A DNA stretch of 64,000 nucleotides from Bradyrhizobium sp. Ec3.3. GTDB lineage: Bacteria > Pseudomonadota > Alphaproteobacteria > Rhizobiales > Xanthobacteraceae. A program made the position numbers and the translations under genes. Under the pieces are notes generated by a model. The model made no database searches. It was not told the DNA's origin and saw nothing but the letters and a program-made list of their open reading frames with translations. Within the stretch, counting starts at the first letter, position 1; each line of letters starts with the position of its first letter. Location: NCBI RefSeq assembly GCF_000472925.1, contig NZ_AXAS01000007.1, forward strand, positions 171,485 to 235,484, in the 5' to 3' direction. Positions 1-8,329 of the stretch are shown one piece after another.

Positions 1-333
1 TCCTGAACGATGACGCGGGCGGCCGCCACACGGAGCTGGAAATTCGAAGGAGATACTGCCGCCGTATCGATGGTGCCACGCGTGATCTTGTCGTGGAAGA
101 CTGCAAATGCGTCGTCCGTGACGGTGGCCTGATGGACGGTCAGCTGCGCGTTGGCGGATAGTGTGAAGGTCGCTTCATCGTTCCAGCCGGGCGCATGGAA
201 GCTACGAGCTGCACATCCGTGAACAAACCCGCCACCCTGTGCGTGCTTGATCGAGCCGATCCAGAGCCTCCATGAAGATGTCGCGGATGTTGTTGGGTCA
301 GTTGTGACTGGCGAAGCCGGATTCTGCACGTCG
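1..333 (-). CDS. Partial open frame of unknown function, running off the window
   Basis: On the minus strand the frame stays open from just after the AbiEii stop codon to the window edge (about 110 codons). No ATG is visible in it, and it lies in the same frame as AbiEii, separated only by that stop. Legible short segments include HAQGGGFVHG and FHAPGWNDEA. I do not recognise the family. It may be the interior of a decayed gene or a gene using a GTG start. Confidence that it is a functional gene is low. Confidence 0.25.
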
Positions 334-335
334 GG

Positions 336-1208
336 TCACTCGTTGTTGCGCACCAACTCCAGTGCATTACTCGCATGAGGCATCAGAAAACCCGCTAGCG
401 CTTCAACCACGTCGGCAAGCGATCCGGGATCAATGGCGACGTCCCGGATGAAGGCAACCCATTGCTGCTGCTTGGTCGGATCGGCTGCAAAGATCGGCGT
501 CAGCGCATCGGGCCGCTCGGTCGGAATAGCCGTCTTCCTTCGTGCGAAGGTCGCGGCGATGGCCCGGGCCAGCCGGTCGTCGGAGAATTGATGCGTCTTC
601 GCCAAGACCCAGATGTCGTAGAAATCCTTGAGCCGGCTGTTGGCAAGGCCAAGCATCACCATGGCCTGGAATTTTTCAGCAACGACTGTTTCGGGCGGAT
701 AGGCGCGAAGTTTGGGCGCCGGCTGATCGAGCCGAGCGGGCAGCTCGATCTCTTCGAGGCCCGGCTCGGTGGCATCACCATAGCCGATGTCGATGACGAT
801 GCGGACACGTGCGCCATCAACCGTCGCATAGGCCTTGAGCCGAAGGCCACTACACCCGGATTCATCGCGAACCCGATCGACCGTCAGGTCTTTGGCGTCA
901 AAGATTACACCGTCATCGGCGTTGATGGCGCAGACTTCGTTAAAGGCTTTGAGCGTTAGCCCGGGATCGCTTTCGCCGAACCCGAGCAGATCAAGATCGC
1001 GGGTAGGTCGGTGAGGATCGTCCAGCCGCATGAGCATGGCACCCTTGAGGACGAACCGGTTGCGCTCTTTGCTGATGCTGAGCCGGTAGAGAAGCCGTTC
1101 AAGCGTGTACTGCGTGAGCAGCAGTTCGAAGGGCTCGTTGCGTTGCTTCAAAAGATTGAGAAGGCGCGCGCGGATGGACGCGCCGACATTTTGCAGCGGC
1201 TTACGCAT
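336..1208 (-). CDS. abiEii: AbiEii-type nucleotidyltransferase toxin
   Basis: The 290-residue protein matches the AbiEii/AbiGii toxin family. It carries a nucleotidyltransferase core with the segment FVLKGAMLMR followed by RPTRDLDLLGFG, which supplies the paired aspartates expected for metal binding. Toxins of this family act in the cytoplasm and inhibit growth by nucleotidyl transfer to tRNA or related targets, giving abortive phage infection. The gene overlaps the upstream antitoxin gene by 8 bp, so the two should be translationally coupled. Such systems are common on mobile islands, where they stabilise the element or block phage. The family call is firm; the actual target is not known. 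Confidence 0.88.
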   Translation of the reverse strand: MRKPLQNVGASIRARLLNLLKQRNEPFELLLTQYTLERLLYRLSISKERNRFVLKGAMLMRLDDPHRPTRDLDLLGFGESDPGLTLKAFNEVCAINADDGVIFDAKDLTVDRVRDESGCSGLRLKAYATVDGARVRIVIDIGYGDATEPGLEEIELPARLDQPAPKLRAYPPETVVAEKFQAMVMLGLANSRLKDFYDIWVLAKTHQFSDDRLARAIAATFARRKTAIPTERPDALTPIFAADPTKQQQWVAFIRDVAIDPGSLADVVEALAGFLMPHASNALELVRNNE

Positions 1209-1848
1209 CCAGAGTTAGCGCCTCTAGGCGAGGCTGAACGACTTTTTCCCAGACACCGCCTTCGACGGCAAACCGTGCGATCTCGGCGGGCGTGGTTTTG
1301 CGCAGTCGCAGGGCTTCTTTCATGGCCTGTGTCGCCTGCACGAACCCGCCGGTGCTCTCGTAAGCCGCATGCTGAAAGCGCGCGCTTCTGAATAGGTCGA
1401 TAATGGTCTTTGCCGGAGAATAGATGCGGACAGGGACATTCTCGATCGTGTGATGCTCGATGCCCTTGTCGAACACCTTGGGCCCAAAGCGGACGATTTC
1501 AACTCTGGGACGCTCGATCTTCGGCCGCCATTCGCGCGGGCCGATTGCGACCCAGACATAGGGAGAAATACGGTCCGTGAGTTCGTAAAAGGCGAGGGCG
1601 GAATCGTAGCAAATGACTCCGTTTGGCACGAGCTTGGCGGCCACCGCCAGCGAATGATGGACATCGAGCGGAGCATCGGGAAGCTGGTAGAGGCCGCGGC
1701 TCAGTTGATTGAGGAGGCCCTTCTGCTCCATTCGCGAGATCGTGGTGGCGGTGATGCCTTCTTTGATGAATTCGGACAGGCGCATCATCCCCCGTTCCTG
1801 AAGGAGCGAGGCCGCGCGATCTTCCTGCCGCGTGGGTACCGTTTCCAT
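1201..1848 (-). CDS. abiEi: AbiEi-type antitoxin/transcriptional repressor
   Basis: The protein of about 215 residues has an N-terminal winged-helix segment (MMRLSEFIKEGITATTISRM) and a C-terminal antitoxin domain, the usual AbiEi arrangement. Family members repress their own operon by binding repeats at the promoter and neutralise AbiEii without forming a stable complex (type IV behaviour). I chose the ATG at 1848 over an upstream TTG at 1875. The gene overlaps the toxin gene by 8 bp. The AT-rich region just upstream carries an 11-bp direct repeat that could be its operator. Confidence 0.85.
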   Translation of the reverse strand: METVPTRQEDRAASLLQERGMMRLSEFIKEGITATTISRMEQKGLLNQLSRGLYQLPDAPLDVHHSLAVAAKLVPNGVICYDSALAFYELTDRISPYVWVAIGPREWRPKIERPRVEIVRFGPKVFDKGIEHHTIENVPVRIYSPAKTIIDLFRSARFQHAAYESTGGFVQATQAMKEALRLRKTTPAEIARFAVEGGVWEKVVQPRLEALTLDA

Positions 1849-1894
1849 AAGAGGAGCTGATAGAAACCCTTGCAATTGTCAATATATTTCGCGA

Positions 1895-1936
1895 TGAAAT
1901 GTATCTAGCAAATAGATTAAGCCATTGAAATGTATC
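1895..1936 (-). promoter_or_regulatory. Direct repeats upstream of abiE, candidate AbiEi operator
   Basis: TGAAATGTATC occurs twice without mismatch, at 1895-1905 and 1926-1936. The 31-bp spacing is about three helical turns, inside a short AT-rich stretch immediately upstream of the antitoxin gene. AbiEi proteins are known to bind paired repeats at their own promoter, so these are the natural operator candidates. The assignment is inferred from position and symmetry. Confidence 0.5.
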
Positions 1937-1941
1937 GTAAA

Positions 1942-2181
1942 TTAGTGGATTGGCCGAGGATCGAATAGCTCCGCAATCATCGCCGTAATCGTCGCAAGGG
2001 GCGCCCACTCAATCTCGCCGGAGATCAGTCCCTGTGCTTTGGCCGCCTCGAGCAATTCAGGAAGCATGACCGGCGGTCTCGGTTTTCCCTTTCGATCGAC
2101 GCGCCCTATAAATTGATGACCAATACGGACACGCAGCGCGAATTCCAGGCAGGGAAAGGTCTGGCTGTATGATTTCCTCAT
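1942..2181 (-). CDS. Small hypothetical protein
   Basis: A 79-codon frame starting at the ATG at 2181. It contains short legible segments such as GHQFIGRVDRKGKPRPPVML and ends close to the abiE promoter region. The frame is open further upstream, so this may be the tail of a longer degraded gene. I do not recognise the family, and no clear ribosome binding site decides the start. Confidence 0.3.
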   Translation of the reverse strand: MRKSYSQTFPCLEFALRVRIGHQFIGRVDRKGKPRPPVMLPELLEAAKAQGLISGEIEWAPLATITAMIAELFDPRPIH

Positions 2182-2375
2182 AAGCCCGCCAACCCAAGGT
2201 AAATGCACCGCTTTTATAAATCGCGACGCAACCGCAAGAGATCCTCGTTCTTCCAGTGCGACGCGGGATGCGGGAGGCGTATCGGCGGCTTCGACCGCGA
2301 ACCCGAGAACGAAGGGACTCGATATTCTTACGCTTCCACAAATGCAGCTCTGGGTCGCCCTAACGTATCCCACCC

Positions 2376-2410
2376 GAGAGCTTGAATCGGTCGTAGCGTC
2401 AAGTTGTACG
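2376..2410 (-). promoter_or_regulatory. Copy 1 of a 35-bp semi-palindromic motif
   Basis: Read on the minus strand this aligns without gaps to three other sites in the window (9985, 12503 and 56690). The shared pattern is a CGTACAAY block, a TGACG block and a CGATTCAAG tail. This copy lies 36 bp before the start of the exported-protein gene at 2447, in a position suited to a promoter or operator. No factor is known to me for this motif. Confidence 0.5.
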
Positions 2411-2446
2411 TATCGAGCGAAGGGTATCCCACGAAGGCATAAGCGG

Positions 2447-2956
2447 ATGAAGACATCCTTTCTCGCGATCGTGCTATGTTCCGCTTTGGGTTTGCTCGGG
2501 CTGAGCGGGGGAGCGCGTGCGGACACGATCCGGCGCTATGACTGCTCGACAGACGGGGTTGATCGAGAGCCAATGGGCGATCGGGATGAGCACGTCATCA
2601 TCAGCCTTCAATATACCTGTCACTTGGCCGACGGGCCATTGAGAGATGCCACGATCACGGCGATTTCGGTCAGCGAGTTGGATGGTCAGAAAGGGACGTC
2701 TTTAGCGTCTCTCGATATTCACCACGCGATCGACGGATTTGCAGTTGGACAGCTTCTGGAGGGGATCGCCTTCCTAGTCATGCGGGATAAGAGACCTCTT
2801 GGCATAGCAGCATCCGGTAAGATGGTCTTTAAGTTCGCATCCGGCTCATTAGCGGCGCTGTCAGGAAAGGCAGTCAACTTTACGACCAAGCCGGCTGGAT
2901 TTGGTCGGTTCGAGATGGAGTTCTCAGATTGGCCTGAAGCCGCTCAACCGAAGTGA
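2447..2956 (+). CDS. Exported hypothetical protein
   Basis: The 169-residue protein begins with a clear Sec signal peptide: a lysine, then a hydrophobic core (FLAIVLCSALGLLGLSGG) and an ARA-type cleavage site near residue 25. The mature part has two cysteines (YDCS and YTCH) and no domain I recognise. It is probably periplasmic or secreted by Sec. I chose the ATG that places the signal peptide at the N-terminus rather than the upstream in-frame start. One copy of the semi-palindromic motif lies immediately upstream. Confidence 0.6.
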   Translation: MKTSFLAIVLCSALGLLGLSGGARADTIRRYDCSTDGVDREPMGDRDEHVIISLQYTCHLADGPLRDATITAISVSELDGQKGTSLASLDIHHAIDGFAVGQLLEGIAFLVMRDKRPLGIAASGKMVFKFASGSLAALSGKAVNFTTKPAGFGRFEMEFSDWPEAAQPK

Positions 2957-3380
2957 GCCAGCCTCGCGCGCCCGGCTGGCTATCTGGAATCAGTCAAACT
3001 GCATGTGGATTGGCGGGTCGAACGTCTCTTTTGCTGTCGACTGTGGGAATCTGGGCAACGTTTTGATGAGCCCGCGACAGAATGGTCGCTAGAAAAAAGA
3101 AGACATCAATCTGGGCTGCATCGCTAAGCGCGGTGGCCGCGCTGCATGCCTAACCTTTACGCCGAGGGAGGCGCGGACCGGACACCGGCCAATGTCATAG
3201 GAGCGGCACCGTGACATCGCCGCTCACAAGGCTTCCATGATCGTGGATGTCTCGCTGAGCGATCGTGCTGAACGGTCTCTTCGCGACGGCGCACATCACT
3301 CCAACGCAGCTACGGTTGGACGTCCCTGGGACACCTTTCGATCGGCAAACGTGAGAGTTTTTTGTACGCCGGTAGCCAAG
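2957..3380. other. Intergenic, no gene recognised
   Basis: This stretch lies between the exported-protein gene and the convergent end of the five-gene operon. The open frames in it are short and show no recognisable motifs. No terminator hairpin with a T-run was found by eye. Confidence 0.4.
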
Positions 3381-4748
3381 TCAGTCGTCCATCACGATTG
3401 GCCGCGATAATGCACCGCTGATCTCGTTGGCTAGCCTCGCGACTTCGGCGAAATAGCGGTCCACTGCGGTGCGGGCGGTTGGCGTGCCGGGGTGACGGAA
3501 ATTCAAGCAGATTCCATCGTGCGACCGGCTGACCCACACATAGACCTCCTGCGGGTCGATGCTGCGGCTTATCAGAAATCTCGTTCGCCGGCGCGCCCAG
3601 CAATCCGATCCGGGAACCACCCGATCGTCCATATAGGAGACCATAAAGCGATCCCGCAATGCAGCGCCTAGTACGTCCATCGCCTTGGAAAAAGGCACCT
3701 GCGCGGTTTCATTGGCCCGCTTCAGTTCGAGCCTAACGGAGCGCAGTAGATCTGGGAACGTGTCGGACACCGGGAAGCTTACCGGGCTCATCCCGACATA
3801 CCACCCAACCGAGTTCTTCCATCGCGTTGCGTTTCGCGTGTGAAAGGGAGCGACGGAGTGGAATTTCTTTTGGTTGCCCAGCGCTTTCCCCGCCAAGGCC
3901 AGGCACGCAAACATGCCTGCCATTGTATGTCCGCCTTGGGCGCGGCACGCCCGATCGAACCTCACTGCGCTTTCCGCGTCAAATAGCCAGATCCGTCTGG
4001 TTTGCTGCAAGGCGGCGCCGCCGCCCAGTGCACCGAGTGACACCGGAAAATCGGGCAGTTGACCGCCGGTGGCCGCAATCAGCTCGCGCCAGTGTCCGAT
4101 CACCGGATCCCCGTCGGTCAGATCGCTCACACGGGCGCGCTCGGAGACGGCGTACTCCAGATAGCTGTGCGCCGGAGCCAGTCGCGGGGCCACGCCCTGA
4201 ATCGCCGCGGAGTAGAGTTCCCTGATCTCGTAGGGTACCGAGGCCATGGAGTAGGCGTCCGTCACCGAGTGGTCGGAGGCGATGACGAGAGTGGTGCATT
4301 CGGGCCGGCTGATTGTTGCGAAGACATACGGTGGCCAGCTCAGCGGTTTCGTCTCGGTGTCGAACACTTCTTCTAGCGTCCGGGCCAATTCGTCCGGATC
4401 GGCATAGTCACCGAGTTCGACCAGATCGAGTGCTGCCGCCCCTGGGCCGACCGTCGCAAGGTGGATCGCGGTGCCGTCCTTGTCGAAGCGGCAGCGTAGT
4501 GCCTCGTGCCGGTCGACCCAGCCAAGGATCGCGCAGCTCAGTGCTGCCGTATCGACCTCGCCCGACCATTCAAACGCGACGCCCAGCCAGGCTGGCCGGC
4601 CATTCTCGAAACAGCGAAGGTGTTCCTCCTGAACATAGGACGGGCGACGCGGGTCCGGGCGCCATCTGGCCGTGCCGGGCACGCTGATGCGCCACAAGGT
4701 CAGCCGGCCCGGCCACAACTCGAGGTCCCCGAGCTCGTTGATCTCCAT
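3381..4748 (-). CDS. Condensation-domain acyltransferase
   Basis: The protein of about 455 residues resembles stand-alone NRPS condensation-domain and PapA-type acyltransferases. It has the active-site motif as SDHSVTDAYSM, a variant of HHxxxDG in which the second histidine and the aspartate are kept but the last glycine is replaced. Such enzymes form ester or amide bonds between an acyl or peptidyl donor and an acceptor. I prefer the ATG at 4748 (MEINELGD), although the frame allows 4841. It is the last gene of a five-gene operon with an exporter, a sulfotransferase, a PLP enzyme and an oxidoreductase, which suggests a final acylation or condensation step in making a small molecule. Confidence 0.7.
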   Translation of the reverse strand: MEINELGDLELWPGRLTLWRISVPGTARWRPDPRRPSYVQEEHLRCFENGRPAWLGVAFEWSGEVDTAALSCAILGWVDRHEALRCRFDKDGTAIHLATVGPGAAALDLVELGDYADPDELARTLEEVFDTETKPLSWPPYVFATISRPECTTLVIASDHSVTDAYSMASVPYEIRELYSAAIQGVAPRLAPAHSYLEYAVSERARVSDLTDGDPVIGHWRELIAATGGQLPDFPVSLGALGGGAALQQTRRIWLFDAESAVRFDRACRAQGGHTMAGMFACLALAGKALGNQKKFHSVAPFHTRNATRWKNSVGWYVGMSPVSFPVSDTFPDLLRSVRLELKRANETAQVPFSKAMDVLGAALRDRFMVSYMDDRVVPGSDCWARRRTRFLISRSIDPQEVYVWVSRSHDGICLNFRHPGTPTARTAVDRYFAEVARLANEISGALSRPIVMDD

Positions 4749-4776
4749 GCGCAGTCCTGCCAGCCAGTCCGTGGTA

Positions 4777-6024
4777 TCAGAGATGCAAGCTGTGGGTGCG
4801 GCGCAGGGGCGATCGCCAGATCCACAGCATGGAGGCCGCACCCAGCGCGCTGCTGGCCACTAGCGCAGTCCGTAGACCTGGTCCGGCGCCGACCGCACCG
4901 CCAAGCAGCGCGCCTAGCGGCGCAAGCCCCCACACCAGGCTGCGGATGCTCGCGTTGACGCGGCCCAGCACCCGAGGCGGAGACAGCGCGTATCGAACGG
5001 AGACCTGGTGTACGTTGTAGATCTCTTGACCAAACGACAGCACGAACTGGGACAGCGCAACGCAAATGACTGCCGCCGGCCGCGGCTGCGTGAGCAGTGC
5101 TGCCAGGGTCATGCCGGCGCCGCTAAGCGCCAAGGTAACCATTAACACAGGCCCAACGCCGATCGCGCGGCCGGCCCATGCTGCGGTGGCCGCGCCCCCA
5201 ATACCACCCAGTGCGCCGATGCTGAGAACCACGCCCGTGGTCCAACCGTCCAAACCAAGATGTTGGGTCAGATAAAGCAGAAAGACCGCAGAGTAAGCGT
5301 TGTAGCAGAAGATGAAACTGCCGGTCGCAAACGTAACCGCCCGCAGAATCGGGTTGCCAAACACGGTCGTCAGTCCTTCCGCGATCTGACTGATGACCGA
5401 GCTCGATCCAGTTGCCAGCGGTTCGGCCGTGCGTGTCGGCACCAGCGGCAGCAAGACGGTGGCCAGCACGAACGAGGCCGAGTCGGCGAGAATCGCGGTT
5501 GGCGCGGAGAACGCGCTGACCAGCCAGCCTGCCAGAAACGGACCGACGGTCACCACGCAAGATCTGCTAAGTTGCCAGGAGCTCTGCGCTCTGACGAGTC
5601 GAGCACGATCAACGACGGTTGGCACGCACGCCAAATAGGCGACTTCACCGATCACCGCAGCCGTCCCGACAAGCGTGGTTGCCGCACACAGTTGGACCAT
5701 TCCGAGCCAGCCAAGACTGGCGAGCAGCGGAATGGTTGCGAGCGTTACTGCCATCACTAAATTGGCAGTCAACAGGATGCATCGGTGTGGCAGGCGGTCC
5801 ACGATCACCCCGGCAAGCAGGCCAATGACGAGGTTCGGCGCCCGGCCGCAGGCAAGCAACAACCCGGTCTGCGCCGGGCCCGCTCCCAGCAGAGTGATCG
5901 CCGTCAGCGGTAGCGCCAGCACCGTCACTTCGGATCCCAATTCCGACACAGTGCGCCCGACGAGCAGCCCTAAGTAGCCGCGCGGTAATCCGCGAGATGA
6001 GGGGGAGATCTCGGTGGGATTCAT
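4777..6024 (-). CDS. MFS exporter (EntS-like, MFS_3 type)
   Basis: The 415-residue protein has about twelve hydrophobic segments and an N-terminal GRTVSELGSEV loop typical of MFS_3/EntS-type exporters. Members of this group export siderophores and other natural products. Its start codon overlaps the stop of the sulfotransferase gene, and it precedes the condensation-domain gene in the same operon. It is therefore the likely exporter of the compound made by the cluster. The substrate is unknown. Confidence 0.8.
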   Translation of the reverse strand: MNPTEISPSSRGLPRGYLGLLVGRTVSELGSEVTVLALPLTAITLLGAGPAQTGLLLACGRAPNLVIGLLAGVIVDRLPHRCILLTANLVMAVTLATIPLLASLGWLGMVQLCAATTLVGTAAVIGEVAYLACVPTVVDRARLVRAQSSWQLSRSCVVTVGPFLAGWLVSAFSAPTAILADSASFVLATVLLPLVPTRTAEPLATGSSSVISQIAEGLTTVFGNPILRAVTFATGSFIFCYNAYSAVFLLYLTQHLGLDGWTTGVVLSIGALGGIGGAATAAWAGRAIGVGPVLMVTLALSGAGMTLAALLTQPRPAAVICVALSQFVLSFGQEIYNVHQVSVRYALSPPRVLGRVNASIRSLVWGLAPLGALLGGAVGAGPGLRTALVASSALGAASMLWIWRSPLRRTHSLHL

Positions 6025-6995
6025 GCGTCGATGGCCGGGCTCGAGGTCGACAGATAACCCAACCGGGCCAATTCGCCGCCGGCGATCCGCTCGAATTCCG
6101 CGACTTCCGTGAGTGTCAGATCCTGCCTGTACCGACCAAGGCGGCCTGCGTGCAGCGGTTTGCCCGCGGACTCGGCTGCCGGATGGCCGTGCGGCCTTTC
6201 GAACAGCGCGTGCTTATGTTCGGCGTGCCGCAGCACGGCTTCATCCCAGGGTAGCTGCAGGTGATCCAAGATCTGCATGAGGCTGGGACGAGGGCGAGTC
6301 ACCAAATCCTCATAGCGCACCTCGAGATAGCGTGCCGGCGGCGCGAGGAGATGCGGCCGAGATACGACTTCAAGCCAGCCGTGCGCGGCCTCTGCCACAG
6401 TTCGGTATCCCCAGTCTGGCACGGTTTTCAAATGCGAGGCGGCAAGGTCCCGACCATCCCGGACGATGTGCACGAAGTGCGCATCGGGCCATAGCTGTGC
6501 GAAGACGTCGATTTGGGTGATCTTGCGTTGGAGCTTCAGTCCCCAGCGCCTTGCCCCTGTTCGTACCTTACGGAACTCACCGATCTCGTTGATCAGCCTG
6601 CATCTGTCGGCGAACGAAATGATATCGCCCGCCGTATCGTCCATCACCTTGGTAACAAGCTTGCGCACATCATCGAAGTTCAGGCCGAACCGCTGGCATT
6701 GCACCACGAAATGCGCGCCGTCATACCAGAACGCGTCGATCGCGCTCTTGGTGGTGCCGCTGACCCGGGAATCGTTAGCTGCGAGCATGTCGGTCGCTCC
6801 TAGAATGTGCGGCCCGAGGTTCGGCGGTTCTAGGAAGTCGATCTCCGGCCCGACCACCAGATCGGCATGGGAGTCCAGCACGACGCTCAACAAGGTGGTG
6901 CCGGATCGATTCTCGCCACCGAGCAGCACCGGCGAGGTGGAGAACAGGTCGGTCTTGGGCATGGGAGTGTCCGCTGCTCGACTGCTGGTATTCAT
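6021..6995 (-). CDS. Sulfotransferase family protein
   Basis: The 324-residue protein carries both PAPS-binding signatures of the sulfotransferase family: the 5'-phosphosulfate loop as GGENRSGTTLL near the N-terminus, and the 3'-phosphate site as VHIVRDGRDLAASH in the middle. It would transfer sulfate from PAPS to a hydroxyl or amino group. It is not obviously NodH, and no nodulation-factor genes lie nearby. The ATG at 6995 overlaps the aminotransferase stop and is preferred over the upstream in-frame start at 7019. The location implies a sulfated product of the operon. Confidence 0.78.
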   Translation of the reverse strand: MNTSSRAADTPMPKTDLFSTSPVLLGGENRSGTTLLSVVLDSHADLVVGPEIDFLEPPNLGPHILGATDMLAANDSRVSGTTKSAIDAFWYDGAHFVVQCQRFGLNFDDVRKLVTKVMDDTAGDIISFADRCRLINEIGEFRKVRTGARRWGLKLQRKITQIDVFAQLWPDAHFVHIVRDGRDLAASHLKTVPDWGYRTVAEAAHGWLEVVSRPHLLAPPARYLEVRYEDLVTRPRPSLMQILDHLQLPWDEAVLRHAEHKHALFERPHGHPAAESAGKPLHAGRLGRYRQDLTLTEVAEFERIAGGELARLGYLSTSSPAIDA

Positions 6996-8308
6996 GGATG
7001 GCTCGCAGCGGTGACCCACCGCCGGACGGTGTCCGGCGTTGCGATGAAGTGATCACCGGCAAACCGCACCGCAGCGGCGATCGGATCCGGATTGTCGCCA
7101 GTAGCGTCTACCCGGGCCAGTGCCGCCGTCAGAGCCTGTCCGGCGGCATCAATCGCACCTTGCACGTCGGCATCGGAGAGCGCGGCGGACGGCATGAAAC
7201 GGCCGCCGTACTGCATGAGGAAGCCGCGCGACCACATCTCCTGAAAGAATGTGTGACCGAGCTCGGCATTGGCAAACACGACGTCGAACATGGTCGGCCA
7301 TGCGAACGCGCTCGCCTGAACCTGATGGCGGGCGAAGACCTCGTTGAGGCCATTGATGAGGTCCTCGCCAACCTGGTGCATCCGGGCGAGCGCGGTGCCG
7401 TCGCTCAGCGCGTCGAGGGTGCTCAGGGCGGCAGCGAACGGGGTGATCTCGCGTTGATAGGTGTTGCCCATGTATGTCTTTTCGGCGGCGCCAATCACGT
7501 CTGCCCGACCAGCTACCGCCGATAGCGCCATGCCGTTGGCCAGTCCCTTGCTGAGTGTGATCAGGTCGGGCGCAAGCCCGATCGCGGTGTGATAGCCGCC
7601 GAGGCCATAGCGGAATCCCGTCATCACCTCGTCCAGGATGAGCAGGGCACCGTATTGGTGCACGAGATTTTGCAATTCCCGGTGATATTCGAGCGGAAAG
7701 AAGTTGACCTCGGGAGTGATGATCACAGCAGCGACGCGCTGCGCTCTGGTCAGTCTCTTGAGCAGGTCAAGGTCGTAATGGAAGTCGATACTGTCCAGGT
7801 CCCGGTCAGGTAAACCCATCTCCGGACGGTCCTGCAAGTGCCAGTCGTGCCAACCGTGATATCCGCTGGTAAGCACCAGGTTCACACCGGTATGTGAACG
7901 AGCAAGGCGGACTGCGGCGGTCGTGGCGCAGGAGCCAGTGCGGAAAAATATCGAGCGCTGCGCGAGCGGGAATATCTCCGCTAGCCGCTCGGCCACCTCG
8001 ATCCGATGCACGGACAACGTCCCGGGCAGGATGCCGCCGGTGCGGCGCAATTCTGCAGTCACATGATCGACGACCGGTTGATATCCAGCTCCAAGTGGCG
8101 CAGCTCCGCTACAGGAGGTGAGATCCACGTATTGCCTTCCATCGACATCAAAGACATGCGCACCGCAGGCATGGCTCATGACGAGGGGAAAACGCCGATT
8201 GAGATCCCATTTCTCCGACGCAGTGATCCGCAACGCGCGGCGCAGTGCGGATTTGTGCGTATCCGTTGCGGCCAACGTGCCGTGGGGTGTGCTGGTGAAC
8301 ATCAACAA
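6992..8308 (-). CDS. Class III PLP aminotransferase (glutamate-1-semialdehyde aminomutase-like)
   Basis: The 438-residue protein is a fold-type I PLP enzyme. The cofactor lysine is K254 in LITLSKGLANGMAL, the phosphate-site segment SGYHGWHDWH is present, and LILDEVMTGFRYG carries the PLP-pyridine aspartate. The closest family pattern is HemL-like aminomutase, but its setting in a biosynthetic operon argues for secondary metabolism rather than heme synthesis. It overlaps the sulfotransferase start and follows the oxidoreductase gene by 21 bp. A role in moving or adding an amino group to the precursor is inferred. Confidence 0.8.
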   Translation of the reverse strand: MLMFTSTPHGTLAATDTHKSALRRALRITASEKWDLNRRFPLVMSHACGAHVFDVDGRQYVDLTSCSGAAPLGAGYQPVVDHVTAELRRTGGILPGTLSVHRIEVAERLAEIFPLAQRSIFFRTGSCATTAAVRLARSHTGVNLVLTSGYHGWHDWHLQDRPEMGLPDRDLDSIDFHYDLDLLKRLTRAQRVAAVIITPEVNFFPLEYHRELQNLVHQYGALLILDEVMTGFRYGLGGYHTAIGLAPDLITLSKGLANGMALSAVAGRADVIGAAEKTYMGNTYQREITPFAAALSTLDALSDGTALARMHQVGEDLINGLNEVFARHQVQASAFAWPTMFDVVFANAELGHTFFQEMWSRGFLMQYGGRFMPSAALSDADVQGAIDAAGQALTAALARVDATGDNPDPIAAAVRFAGDHFIATPDTVRRWVTAASHP

Positions 8309-8329
8309 TTCTCCGGTCGTCGCGGCCTG

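Noticed and set aside
6021..6995. Identification of the sulfotransferase as NodH
   Set aside because: The PAPS motifs are general to the family, no nod genes or nod box are adjacent, and the gene is embedded in a different operon.
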